The translations under genes were made by a program, and so were the position numbers. A stretch of DNA of 64,000 nucleotides from Candidatus Gastranaerophilales bacterium (lineage in GTDB: Bacteria; Cyanobacteriota; Vampirovibrionia; Gastranaerophilales; Gastranaerophilaceae): assembly GCA_944324945.1 (NCBI GenBank), contig CALUYE010000002.1:62001-126000 (forward strand), in the 5' to 3' direction. Within the stretch, counting starts at the first letter, position 1; each line of letters starts with the position of its first letter. Below, in pieces: positions 1-10,732 of the stretch. A model generated the notes under the pieces. It saw nothing but the letters and a program-made list of their open reading frames with translations, was not told where the DNA came from and did no database searches.

Positions 1-1550
1 TGAGCATCCGCTAATTTAACGGCACCTTCCATTACAACGCCTTTTCCCCCGTCAAGAGAAATTACGGTGTCTTTTGGATATACTGTACCGTCTGATGCAA
101 TTAAAACTTCCTTTTCTGCGTCAATTTTAACATCTTCGCATCCTGCAACGCAAGGAATACCCATACCTTTTGCAACTACTGCAGCGTGAGATGTTGCACC
201 GCCTCTTAGTGTTAAAACACCTTGTGAAACAGCCATGCCGTGGATATCGTCAGGACAAGTTTCAACCCTGACCAATATAACTTTTTCGCCCTTTTCGCCT
301 CTTTGAGCTGCTTCTTCGGTATCAAATACGATTTTACCGACAGCGGCGCCCGGTGAAGCGTTAACGCCGTGCGCTATAACTTTTGCAAGTTGAAGAGCGG
401 TTGAATCGAAGCAGGGCAATAATATTTGATTAACCGTATAAGGATCAACAAGTTGAATTGCTCTTTCTTTAGTGATAATACCTTCTTTTTCCATTTCAAC
501 GGCGATTCTAACGGCAGCTGCCGCTGTTCTTTTGCCGTTTCTTGTTTGAAGGATGTATAGTTTTCCTTTTTCAATCGTAAATTCCATATCTTGAACATCT
601 TTATAACCTTGTTCAAGTTTTTTTGCGATATCAACATATTGGCGATATAAATCGGGCATTTCATGTTCAAGTTCGCTAATAGGTTTAGGTGTTCTGATAC
701 CTGCAACAACGTCTTCACCTTGCGCATTTGTTAAATATTCGCCATAGAATTTATTTTCGCCTGTTGCGGGGTTTCTTGTAAATGAAACACCTGTAGCGCA
801 ATCATCACCCATATTGCCGAATACCATTGTTTGAACGTTTACGGCTGTTCCGAAGTTATGGTCGATTTTGTTCATTGTTCTATACGCAACGGCACGCGGA
901 ATATTCCATGAGCGGAATACCGCTTCAATTGCTTCTTGAAGTTGAATAAACGGATCTTGAGGGAATTCTTTTCCCGTAACTTCTTTAATTACATTTTTAT
1001 AGATGGGAATTAAAGATTTCCAACCTTGTGCAGATACTTGAGTATCTTCTTTTACGCCTTCTTTTTCTTTGATTTTTTCAACTTCCGATTCGAAGTATTT
1101 TTGTCTGTCCATATCCCAAGCGACTGAACCAAACATCGTTAGAAATCTTCTGTATGAATCATAACAGAATCTGGGGTTGTTGGTTAATTTAATCATTGCT
1201 TCAACTGTTTCATCGTTTAAGCCAAGATTTAAGATTGTTTCCATCATGCCGGGCATTGAAACTCTTGCACCTGATCTAACGGAAACAAGAAGAGGATTTT
1301 CTGATGAACCGAATTTTTTGCCTGTTTGATTTTCGACATCGGCCAAAGCTTTTTTTACTTCATCCATTAAGCCATCGGGCATTTTATTGCCTGCGTTAAT
1401 GTATTCCATACATACTTCAGTCGTAATGGTCAACCCCGGAGGGACAGGCAAACCAAGGTTTGTCATTTCTGCTAAGTTAGCACCTTTCCCGCCAAGGAGG
1501 TTTCTCATATCCGCATTGCCTTCTCTAAAAAGCCATACACGTTTTTGCAT
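1..1550 (-). CDS. ppdK: Pyruvate, phosphate dikinase (N-terminal part; gene runs off the window edge)
   Basis: Interconverts pyruvate, ATP and phosphate with PEP, AMP and pyrophosphate in the cytoplasm. The frame is open from an ATG at 1550 to base 1, about 516 residues of a family usually near 880. The nucleotide-binding domain starts right away (RNLLGGKGANLAEM near residue 17), and the phosphohistidine domain has GGATSHAAVVAKGMG with the catalytic His at residue 455, the same number as in the Clostridium symbiosum enzyme. The C-terminal PEP/pyruvate barrel lies outside the window. An AGGAGG ribosome binding site sits just upstream at about 1557-1562. A terminator separates it from dapA upstream, so it should have its own promoter. 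In anaerobes the enzyme often works glycolytically with pyrophosphate; that role here is inference. Confidence 0.96.
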   Translation of the reverse strand, partial: MQKRVWLFREGNADMRNLLGGKGANLAEMTNLGLPVPPGLTITTEVCMEYINAGNKMPDGLMDEVKKALADVENQTGKKFGSSENPLLVSVRSGARVSMPGMMETILNLGLNDETVEAMIKLTNNPRFCYDSYRRFLTMFGSVAWDMDRQKYFESEVEKIKEKEGVKEDTQVSAQGWKSLIPIYKNVIKEVTGKEFPQDPFIQLQEAIEAVFRSWNIPRAVAYRTMNKIDHNFGTAVNVQTMVFGNMGDDCATGVSFTRNPATGENKFYGEYLTNAQGEDVVAGIRTPKPISELEHEMPDLYRQYVDIAKKLEQGYKDVQDMEFTIEKGKLYILQTRNGKRTAAAAVRIAVEMEKEGIITKERAIQLVDPYTVNQILLPCFDSTALQLAKVIAHGVNASPGAAVGKIVFDTEEAAQRGEKGEKVILVRVETCPDDIHGMAVSQGVLTLRGGATSHAAVVAKGMGIPCVAGCEDVKIDAEKEVLIASDGTVYPKDTVISLDGGKGVVMEGAVKLADA

Positions 1551-1623
1551 TAAGTTTCCTCCTATACACTATACTTAATTATAAATTTTAAAAAATTGTA
1601 TCAAAAACATGACAACAAAGCAA

Positions 1624-1660
1624 CAAAAAATCTGCACCCGAAATGCGCTTGGGGTGCAGA
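1624..1660 (-). terminator. Rho-independent terminator after dapA
   Basis: A nine-base-pair stem, TCTGCACCC (1631-1639) with GGGTGCAGA (1652-1660), closes a 12-base loop. On the minus strand it is followed by a run of U (the A tract at 1625-1630). It ends the dapB-asd-dapA transcript before ppdK. A T tract on the other side would let it work in both directions. Confidence 0.85.
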
Positions 1661-1679
1661 TTTTTTTATAATTTATAAA

Positions 1680-2585
1680 TTATAGATTGTTTAATTTTGC
1701 AAGGGTTGAATCAAGACATTCTCTTAAATCTAACCTATCTTGTTCATCAAGCTCAACAAGCGGACGCCTTACGACATTTTCAATTAATTGCATTTTTGAT
1801 AACAATGCTTTAATCGGAGTCGGGTTTGGTGCCATAAATATCTTTTTAAATAACGGATATAAGATTTTGTGCATATTTGTTGCAGCTATTACCTGGCCTG
1901 ATTTAAAATTATGAATCATGGATTTAATTTCATTTCCCACAACATGGGATGCAACGGAAATTACCCCGTGTGCACCAAGTGAAAGCATGGGAAGTGTCAA
2001 GCTGTCGTCTCCTGAGTAAACAACAAAATCATCGGGTGCAAGCATTTTTATCTCCGAAATTAAATCAAGATTGGAATTTGACTGTTTAACAGCTACAATG
2101 TTAGGGTATTCTTTTGCTAAGAAAGCAATTGTTTCAGGCGCCATATCAACACCTGTTCTGCCTTGTATGTTATATAAAATTACAGGCAGGTCTACGCTTT
2201 TTGCGATTGCGCCAAAGTGCTCAATCATGCCTTTTTGGTTTGGTTTATTGTAGTATGGTACAACCGATAAAATTGCATCGGCTCCCGCTTCTTGAGCTAG
2301 TTTGGAAGATTTTATCGCAGTTTGTGTACAGTTTGAACCTGCGCCCATAATTACCTTTGCCTGTCCTGAAAGAGTTGATTTAACACATAAAAGAATTTCC
2401 TGTTCTTCTTCAAAGGTTAAAGTGGGGCTTTCGCCTGTTGTACCTGCAACAACAATTGCATCATTATTCTGGCTTAAAAGGTGTCGGGTTATCCTTTGCA
2501 GTGCTTCATAATCAACATTTCTTTCTTTATCAAACGGCGTAACCATTGCGGTTATTAATTCGCCAAGTTCACATCTTAGTGCCAT
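1680..2585 (-). CDS. dapA: 4-hydroxy-tetrahydrodipicolinate synthase
   Basis: Condenses pyruvate with aspartate semialdehyde, the first committed step of the diaminopimelate/lysine pathway. The 301-residue length is normal. Visible motifs are GTTGESPTL with the Thr-Thr pair at 49-50, the catalytic Tyr138 in VILYN, the GRTG loop at 142-145 and the Schiff-base Lys167 in VAVKQSN. The residues before GRTG are IQ rather than the usual VP, a mild variation. It is the last gene of a three-gene operon (dapB, asd, dapA), 17 bases after asd, so its substrate is made by the gene in front of it. The terminator at 1624-1660 closes the unit. Confidence 0.97.
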   Translation of the reverse strand: MALRCELGELITAMVTPFDKERNVDYEALQRITRHLLSQNNDAIVVAGTTGESPTLTFEEEQEILLCVKSTLSGQAKVIMGAGSNCTQTAIKSSKLAQEAGADAILSVVPYYNKPNQKGMIEHFGAIAKSVDLPVILYNIQGRTGVDMAPETIAFLAKEYPNIVAVKQSNSNLDLISEIKMLAPDDFVVYSGDDSLTLPMLSLGAHGVISVASHVVGNEIKSMIHNFKSGQVIAATNMHKILYPLFKKIFMAPNPTPIKALLSKMQLIENVVRRPLVELDEQDRLDLRECLDSTLAKLNNL

Positions 2586-2602
2586 AATATATTCCTTTTA
2601 AT

Positions 2603-3625
2603 TTAATATAATTCCATTTCGATTACTTTTTGGGCAATTCTTACCGTATTAAGCGCTGCGCCGATTCTTAAATTATCGGCAACGCAGAAGAAATCAAGCC
2701 CTTTATCAAATGCAATTGAATTTCTTATTCTACCGACATATACAGGGTTTTTGCCTGCGGCATCTTTCGGTGTCGGATAGGCGTATGTTGCAATGTCATC
2801 AATAACTTCAACGCCTTTTGTTGTTTTTAAAAGTTCGCGTGCTTCTTTAGCATCAACCTCTTTTTCAAATTCAACACTTACGGCTTCCGAGTGTCCGATG
2901 TACACGGGAACCCTGACAGCGGTGCAGGATATTTTAACATCATTGCTTAAGTGAAGAATTTTTCTTGTTTCGTTTGTAACCTTCATTTCTTCTTTTGTAT
3001 ACCCGTTTTCGCAAAAAGAATCTATTTGAGGTATAACATTGAACGCTATTTCATATTTAAAGGCGCTCGGGGTATAGGGCATGCCTACAAGGTTTGTTTT
3101 TGTGTTATCGGTTAATTCATTTATTGCCTTTAGTCCTGCACCGGATACTGCTTGATAAGTTGAAACAATAAGTCTTTTAACTTTATATTTATCATCAAGC
3201 GCTTTTAGAGGAAGCATTAATTGAGAAGTTGAGCAATTTGGGTTAGCTATAATTCCTTTGTGCTTTCTTAAATCTTCATCATTAACCCCTGCAATAACCA
3301 ACGGAACATCATCTTCCATTCTGAATGCCGATGAATTATCAATAAAAACGCATCCTTTTTTTGCTGCGACGGGTGCAAAGCGTTTACTTGTTTCACCGCC
3401 TGCTGATGCTAAACAGATATCAATATCATCAAAAACATCATCCACTGCTTCAATTACGGTATATTTTTCGCCGTTAAATTCAATTTCGCTTCCGGCGCTT
3501 TTTTTGGAAGCCAATAATTTTATGGAGTCGTATTTGACATCGTTTTCTTTAAGTATATTTAAAATTTCTCTTCCGACAACTCCCGTTGCCCCTAAAACTG
3601 CAATTTTTGGTAATGCTTTGGTCAT
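2603..3625 (-). CDS. asd: Aspartate-semialdehyde dehydrogenase
   Basis: Reduces aspartyl phosphate to aspartate semialdehyde with NADPH, feeding both lysine/DAP and threonine/methionine synthesis. The protein has 340 residues, the normal length. The N-terminal Rossmann motif is GATGVVG at 12-18, the catalytic Cys131 lies in NPNCSTSQ and the active-site His245 in PVYIGHSEAV. Its ATG overlaps the dapB stop as ATGA, which implies translational coupling. The product is used by dapA directly downstream. No lysC or hom is visible in the window. Confidence 0.97.
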   Translation of the reverse strand: MTKALPKIAVLGATGVVGREILNILKENDVKYDSIKLLASKKSAGSEIEFNGEKYTVIEAVDDVFDDIDICLASAGGETSKRFAPVAAKKGCVFIDNSSAFRMEDDVPLVIAGVNDEDLRKHKGIIANPNCSTSQLMLPLKALDDKYKVKRLIVSTYQAVSGAGLKAINELTDNTKTNLVGMPYTPSAFKYEIAFNVIPQIDSFCENGYTKEEMKVTNETRKILHLSNDVKISCTAVRVPVYIGHSEAVSVEFEKEVDAKEARELLKTTKGVEVIDDIATYAYPTPKDAAGKNPVYVGRIRNSIAFDKGLDFFCVADNLRIGAALNTVRIAQKVIEMELY

Positions 3626-4407
3626 AATATATTCTCCAATCCATAAATAAAGTTGTTATTTTTATATAAATGGTCAATAGCAAGTTTTACGCCTGACATA
3701 TAGCATTCGCGGTTAATTGTGTCATGGTGAATTTTTAATATTTGACCGTCAGAGCCGAATATTACTTCTTGAGACGCAACAAACCCAGGCATTCTGACGG
3801 AATGAATCTGAATATTGCCTTTATTGTTTTCAATGAAATTTCCGCCTCTTGAGCCTTTTATTGTTTCAATTTCCGCACAGTTTCCTTCTTTAAAGTTTGA
3901 ATTTTCGCTAATCATTAATTGTGCTGTTTTGATTGATGTTCCGGATGGTGCGTCTTTCTTTTGGTTGTGGTGGTATTCTATAATTTCCGCATTCGAGAAA
4001 TATTTAGACGCCTGGCGTGCAAATTGCATCATTAAAATTGCACCGATTGAAAAATTGGGGGCAATAATAATGCCTGTGTTATTTTCTTTTGACATTTTTT
4101 TAATTTCGTCAATTTGTTCGCTTGAAAGCCCCGTTGTGCCGATAACGGCTTTTGTTTTTGTTTTTTGATAAATTTTTATATTTTCAAAAATAACGCTTGG
4201 CTGCGTAAAATCGACCACTATATCAGGCTTAGCTTCGTTAATTGAATTTAATAAATCATCTTTTATGATAACATTGTCTTTAATTTTTTCGCCTGTTTTA
4301 AATTTATCAACTGCAAGCACAAGCTCTAAATCAGGGCTGTTTAAGACAAGTTTTACAACCTCTTGCCCCATTTTTCCGCATGCGCCGACTACTCCCGTTT
4401 TAATCAA
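3622..4407 (-). CDS. dapB: 4-hydroxy-tetrahydrodipicolinate reductase
   Basis: Reduces the DapA product to tetrahydrodipicolinate with NAD(P)H. The protein has 261 residues, typical for the family. It shows the nucleotide-binding GACGKMGQ at 8-15, the GTTG loop near 90 and the signature EYHHNQKKDAPSGT at 144-157, which holds the catalytic His and Lys. The start is TTG at 4407, chosen because a strong AAGGAGAG site lies five bases upstream and no ATG is available. First gene of the operon; the predicted promoter at 4433-4462 leaves a leader of only about 20 bases, too short for a lysine riboswitch. Confidence 0.96.
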   Translation of the reverse strand: MIKTGVVGACGKMGQEVVKLVLNSPDLELVLAVDKFKTGEKIKDNVIIKDDLLNSINEAKPDIVVDFTQPSVIFENIKIYQKTKTKAVIGTTGLSSEQIDEIKKMSKENNTGIIIAPNFSIGAILMMQFARQASKYFSNAEIIEYHHNQKKDAPSGTSIKTAQLMISENSNFKEGNCAEIETIKGSRGGNFIENNKGNIQIHSVRMPGFVASQEVIFGSDGQILKIHHDTINRECYMSGVKLAIDHLYKNNNFIYGLENIL

Positions 4408-4432
4408 AATGTCTCTCCTTTATTTGTCTTGT

Positions 4433-4462
4433 AGTATAACATAGCATACATTTAAAATACAA
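4433..4462 (-). promoter_or_regulatory. Sigma70-type promoter for dapB-asd-dapA
   Basis: On the minus strand TTGTAT (4462-4457) is followed after 18 bases by TATACT (4438-4433). Transcription would begin near 4426, about 20 bases before the dapB start. Seen in the sequence; activity is inferred. Confidence 0.6.
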
Positions 4463-4475
4463 GAATTTTGTTATA

Positions 4476-4500
4476 AAAAAAGCTGCTTATATAAGCAGCT
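4476..4500 (-). terminator. Terminator after the GlgC-like nucleotidyltransferase gene
   Basis: Bases 4481-4500 form a perfect 20-base palindrome (AGCTGCTTA, TA centre, TAAGCAGCT) with an A tract at 4475-4480 that gives a U run on the minus strand. It separates the upstream gene from the dapB promoter. A short T run on the other side could make it weakly bidirectional. Confidence 0.85.
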
Positions 4501-4508
4501 TTTGATTT

Positions 4509-6326
4509 TTATATGTTGCCTGCAACAAATATGTTGCCTCGTATATCTTCGACATCGTATTTATCTTTGAATGATTCAAGAGCTTGTTTTGCCAAAGGCG
4601 AATCATATACGATACCTGTTTCAAGATCAACATTTTTTCTAAAGTCGTTTAAAACAAATTCAGGTAAACCGTAGTATTTGTTTTCTTCTGTTGTACCATG
4701 GTTTTCAACTTCCCAAGCAACATCTTTGATTAATTTTAAATAAGCTTCCGCTGTTCCTATATCATCCCAAACGGCAAGTTTACCGCCTTTTGCTTCAAGA
4801 GGAACAGTGTATGCTTTTAATTTGTTTCCGTTTTTATCTACAAGTTTTCCTTCGTTTGCCATTTCAACGATTTTGGGCATAACATTACCGCCCAGACCTG
4901 TTTGTGATGCATCAATTATTCCTTGTGCCATAAGAACTTTAAGAGCTTCTTTGCTTAAGAAATACATGCCCGGGTTTGCAAGGTAGATACCTTCGCTGTT
5001 GGGATCACGTGCTGTTTGAACTTCAATCCATTTTGCGGATTCTTTATCGTAATCCCCCGGGGTTCCGAATTCTTGCGGAGTTGGCGGTTCGTCCGTGTAT
5101 TTAGGTTTTTCGATGAATTTTTTAATTTGCATATTGCCTTCTTCATCCTGTTCAATTCCCAACAAACCGAATGCTTTTGCTCTTTGCGGGTTAACAGGAT
5201 AATAAGGTATTACAAGACCTGCATCGGGAAGGGTTTTTAGAGCGTTATATGTTCTTGTAGGGTCTGCATTTGTAAAGATATCGGCATTTAATATAATTGC
5301 ATCTTTGTCGCTTCTTATAATATCACGCGCTAAACCTTCCGCAATTGCGCCGCCGTCTGTTTTATACATTTGTGAATAGTATGTATTTTCATCTTCGGGG
5401 ATTTCATGTTTTTGGCTTATATAAATAATTTCATCATCATCGTCGCCTTTTAAGATTTTGGCTGCTGCAGCCATGTTTAGAGTTGTTGCGATAATTCTAT
5501 AGTTATCGGATGTCGGAAGTTTTGCAGAGGGTTTATTTTCAAATTCTCTTGTAATATTTTTAAATCTTTCGCCAAAACCGCCTGCAGGAACGATAACTGT
5601 CGGATTATTTTGAGCAACTACATCGGCGTAATCTCCTTCGATTGTTTCCTGTTCAAGACCTGATGCTACATATTTATCTACTGCTTTTACGGTTCTTGGT
5701 TCTTTGTTTAGAGTTGTTACAACGACTCTTCCCGTAAATGAGATATCTTTAAAACCTTTAGAAGGTGTCGGTTCGTATTGACCGGGCATTCTAAGCTCAA
5801 AGCCTTCGCCTTTTAGAATACTTCCTGCAAGCATTTTAATTGATTTGCCGTTTAGGGATTCATCTTTTACGGTGATTTCAGGCATGTATTTACCTTGTTT
5901 GTATGTTACTTTGGGAAGTTTCTTTTCGTCTTTATCGAATTTTCCTATAAAGATTTTATCGCCTTTTGAATTTGTAATTTCGTATATATTGTATTGTCCG
6001 TCATTTGTTTTTATAACTTTTAAGCCTGCCATGTTAAGTTTTTGGCTTTCTTTCGGCATTTGAGTAACGGGAATATTTATATTTTCATCAATATCCAATA
6101 AATTGGGAATTCTTATTTCCGTATCACCGATTATGCTTTTTTCAAGCTCGGTTAATTCTGTTTTGCCTTTAAAATTTATACCTGATTGCATAGCACCAAG
6201 CATTTTATAGTTTGGCATTTGTTTTGAGATGGAATTTTGCGCTTTTTGTTCCTTTTTTGTATTTTGATTTTTTGAAGTTCTTTGAGAACGATTTAGAGTG
6301 TCAAGCGCACTTATTTTGGTAATCAT
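4509..6326 (-). CDS. GlgC-like NDP-sugar pyrophosphorylase with long N-terminal extension
   Basis: Residues about 243-560 are a sugar-1-phosphate nucleotidyltransferase. PAGGFGERF at 247-255 is the nucleotide-binding loop, with ENKPSAKL after it; LNADI at 346-350 is the metal/sugar site; FIEKPK and the late DIGTAEAYLKL resemble ADP-glucose pyrophosphorylases. Family members are often 300-430 residues; this one has 605. The first 55 residues are polar and low-complexity and end in INFKGK; residues about 100-200 form a separate beta-rich domain I do not recognise. The C-terminal left-handed helix of classical GlgC is not evident. It is a single-gene unit between two terminators. A role in storage polysaccharide or surface-sugar synthesis is plausible because glgA is in the same window, but the nucleotide and sugar cannot be read from sequence. 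Confidence 0.75.
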   Translation of the reverse strand: MITKISALDTLNRSQRTSKNQNTKKEQKAQNSISKQMPNYKMLGAMQSGINFKGKTELTELEKSIIGDTEIRIPNLLDIDENINIPVTQMPKESQKLNMAGLKVIKTNDGQYNIYEITNSKGDKIFIGKFDKDEKKLPKVTYKQGKYMPEITVKDESLNGKSIKMLAGSILKGEGFELRMPGQYEPTPSKGFKDISFTGRVVVTTLNKEPRTVKAVDKYVASGLEQETIEGDYADVVAQNNPTVIVPAGGFGERFKNITREFENKPSAKLPTSDNYRIIATTLNMAAAAKILKGDDDDEIIYISQKHEIPEDENTYYSQMYKTDGGAIAEGLARDIIRSDKDAIILNADIFTNADPTRTYNALKTLPDAGLVIPYYPVNPQRAKAFGLLGIEQDEEGNMQIKKFIEKPKYTDEPPTPQEFGTPGDYDKESAKWIEVQTARDPNSEGIYLANPGMYFLSKEALKVLMAQGIIDASQTGLGGNVMPKIVEMANEGKLVDKNGNKLKAYTVPLEAKGGKLAVWDDIGTAEAYLKLIKDVAWEVENHGTTEENKYYGLPEFVLNDFRKNVDLETGIVYDSPLAKQALESFKDKYDVEDIRGNIFVAGNI

Positions 6327-6385
6327 TTTTGTTCCTTTCGTTTACCATGGTACAACACAATGTATAACAACAACGTTTGTGAAAA

Positions 6386-6411
6386 AAATTTTTTGCTCTT
6401 GCAAAAAATTT
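6386..6411 (-). terminator. AT-rich terminator after the PLP decarboxylase gene
   Basis: An 11-base-pair inverted repeat, AAATTTTTTGC (6386-6396) with GCAAAAAATTT (6401-6411), surrounds a TCTT loop. Read on the minus strand it ends in a T run. It lies between the decarboxylase stop (6449) and the next gene start (6326). Confidence 0.65.
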
Positions 6412-6448
6412 CCTAACAACAGTTTTTCTTATAATAGCATAAATTAAA

Positions 6449-7777
6449 TTAATTGCTAATTATTTTTACATTATTGTTTAAATAATCAAGATGCCATTTT
6501 TGAATTGCTTCGCCGGGGTATAAAATGCCTATTCCCGGGGGATAGGGTATGATTGTGGTGCTTGAAATTTTAAGAAGAGAATCTTCTTTATTGGTATAGA
6601 TATAGTTTTTATTAAAAGCTTCAAGCGGTTGCATTTTTACAAGAGGATGAGGCTGAAAATCTCCTTGCGTAAACTCATAAGACGGGTTTGTTTTTATTTT
6701 TTTAAGCGCCTGTTTTAATTTTTCAAGCTTTTGTTTTGTTGTACCGATTCCCGTTAAATAAAGGCATGCTATTGAATTATTTAATTCATCTTCAATATCA
6801 TATTCATCATACATAAAATCAGATAAGTCAAACCCGCTTAATCCCTGTTTTCGTAAAAATAACTTCATAGGGTCATGATTTATATCTTCAAAAAATTCAA
6901 TGCCAAATCTTAAAAGCTCTTTTTTAAATTTCTCAATTTCCATTATTATTGAATCAATTTCATTTCTGCCTTTTTTTGAATTTAAATAATCAATACAAGC
7001 TTCGATATTTGCCAAAAGAGGATATGAAGGGGATGAGGTGTGAATTAAATTAATTGAATTTTGAAAAGCCTCCTCGTCATAATTTTGAATATCTTTTGAA
7101 ATATTTAATATCGCACACTGATTTAGTGCTCCTGCGGTTTTGTGAAGCGAATTAACGCTTACATCCGCTCCTTGTTCAAGCGCTGTTTCGGGTAAATTTT
7201 TACTGAAGTTATAAAGCGAACCGTGGGACTCATCAACAATCAGGTATGTTTTATATTTTTTACAAATTTTTGCTATTTCTTTAATATCCGAATTTACCCC
7301 TTCGTAAGTAGGACTTGTCATAATAAAAACTTTATAATCGTCTAATTTAAGCGTTGCTTCAAGTTTTTTAGGATCTATTTTTGTGTAAATCCCCCAAGTA
7401 TTGTTTTCATCGGGCATAAACCAATCAACAAGTGCAGCGCTTATTACAAGCCCGCTAAAGACTGATTTATGACAATTTCTTGCAACTAAAACTTTGTCCA
7501 TTGGTTTAATCAAGGTTTTCATAGCAGCAATCATTGCGCTTGTTGCACCTTGGGTTATAAAGAAAGTCTGTTTTGCTTTAAATATTTCGCTTGCTCTGCC
7601 CTGCGCTATCATTATTGAGCTTTTAGGATTTGAAAGATTGTCAAAACCTTCAATTTCCGAAAAATCATCTTCATAAAACGGCATGTATTTTTGCGAAAAA
7701 ATTGCCGTTTGATTGTGCGAAGGTGTTGTAAAAAGGGCTTTTTTTGTTTTTTTATTAAGTAATTTTATTATGCTCAT
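6449..7777 (-). CDS. Orn/Lys/Arg decarboxylase family PLP enzyme (probably arginine or lysine decarboxylase)
   Basis: A fold-type I PLP decarboxylase of 442 residues, the short biosynthetic form found in cyanobacteria and Firmicutes. The N-terminus has FTTPSHNQ; TQGATSAM at about 75-82 binds phosphate; VDESHG at 181-186 holds the PLP-ring Asp; SLHKT places the Schiff-base Lys at 213. The C-terminal domain has YPPGIGILYPGE, typical of this family. It likely makes agmatine or cadaverine for polyamine synthesis; which substrate is used cannot be decided from the sequence. It is a monocistronic gene, divergent from ligA across 87 bases and followed by its own terminator. Confidence 0.88.
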   Translation of the reverse strand: MSIIKLLNKKTKKALFTTPSHNQTAIFSQKYMPFYEDDFSEIEGFDNLSNPKSSIMIAQGRASEIFKAKQTFFITQGATSAMIAAMKTLIKPMDKVLVARNCHKSVFSGLVISAALVDWFMPDENNTWGIYTKIDPKKLEATLKLDDYKVFIMTSPTYEGVNSDIKEIAKICKKYKTYLIVDESHGSLYNFSKNLPETALEQGADVSVNSLHKTAGALNQCAILNISKDIQNYDEEAFQNSINLIHTSSPSYPLLANIEACIDYLNSKKGRNEIDSIIMEIEKFKKELLRFGIEFFEDINHDPMKLFLRKQGLSGFDLSDFMYDEYDIEDELNNSIACLYLTGIGTTKQKLEKLKQALKKIKTNPSYEFTQGDFQPHPLVKMQPLEAFNKNYIYTNKEDSLLKISSTTIIPYPPGIGILYPGEAIQKWHLDYLNNNVKIISN

Positions 7778-7829
7778 TAAAATTGCTTTCTTAATAACCT
7801 TATTTTGATTTTATTATAAAAATTTATAT

Positions 7830-10601
<2,772 letters not shown>

Positions 10602-10618
10602 GCACTTGCAATTTTATT

Positions 10619-10710
10619 TTGATAATGTTATCTTATAAATGTTCGCACTGTATGGATTAACCAATATAAAATTATGGGTTTTAAATTTGAAGTGCAATTA
10701 ATATTATCAA
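10619..10710 (+). other. Nested inverted repeats in the leader of the SNF2 gene
   Basis: The 131-base gap before the helicase gene holds two nested pairings: 10619-10630 with 10699-10710 (11 of 12 positions pair) and TTCGCACT (10642-10649) with AGTGCAA (10691-10697). A weaker AACC/GGTT pairing lies inside. A promoter-like TTGCAA (10606-10611), 17 bases, TATCTT (10629-10634) would put the structure in the transcript. It matches no riboswitch I know. Confidence 0.35.
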
Positions 10711-10732
10711 AGTAGTTTGTCGTGGACTTTCT

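Noticed and set aside
374-727. 117-codon open frame on the minus strand inside ppdK
   Set aside because: It is in another frame on the same strand as ppdK, whose motifs run through the whole stretch; composition is typical of a shadow frame.
4407-4440. Lysine riboswitch upstream of dapB
   Set aside because: The predicted promoter leaves a leader of about 20 bases, too short for any riboswitch, and no conserved core was seen.
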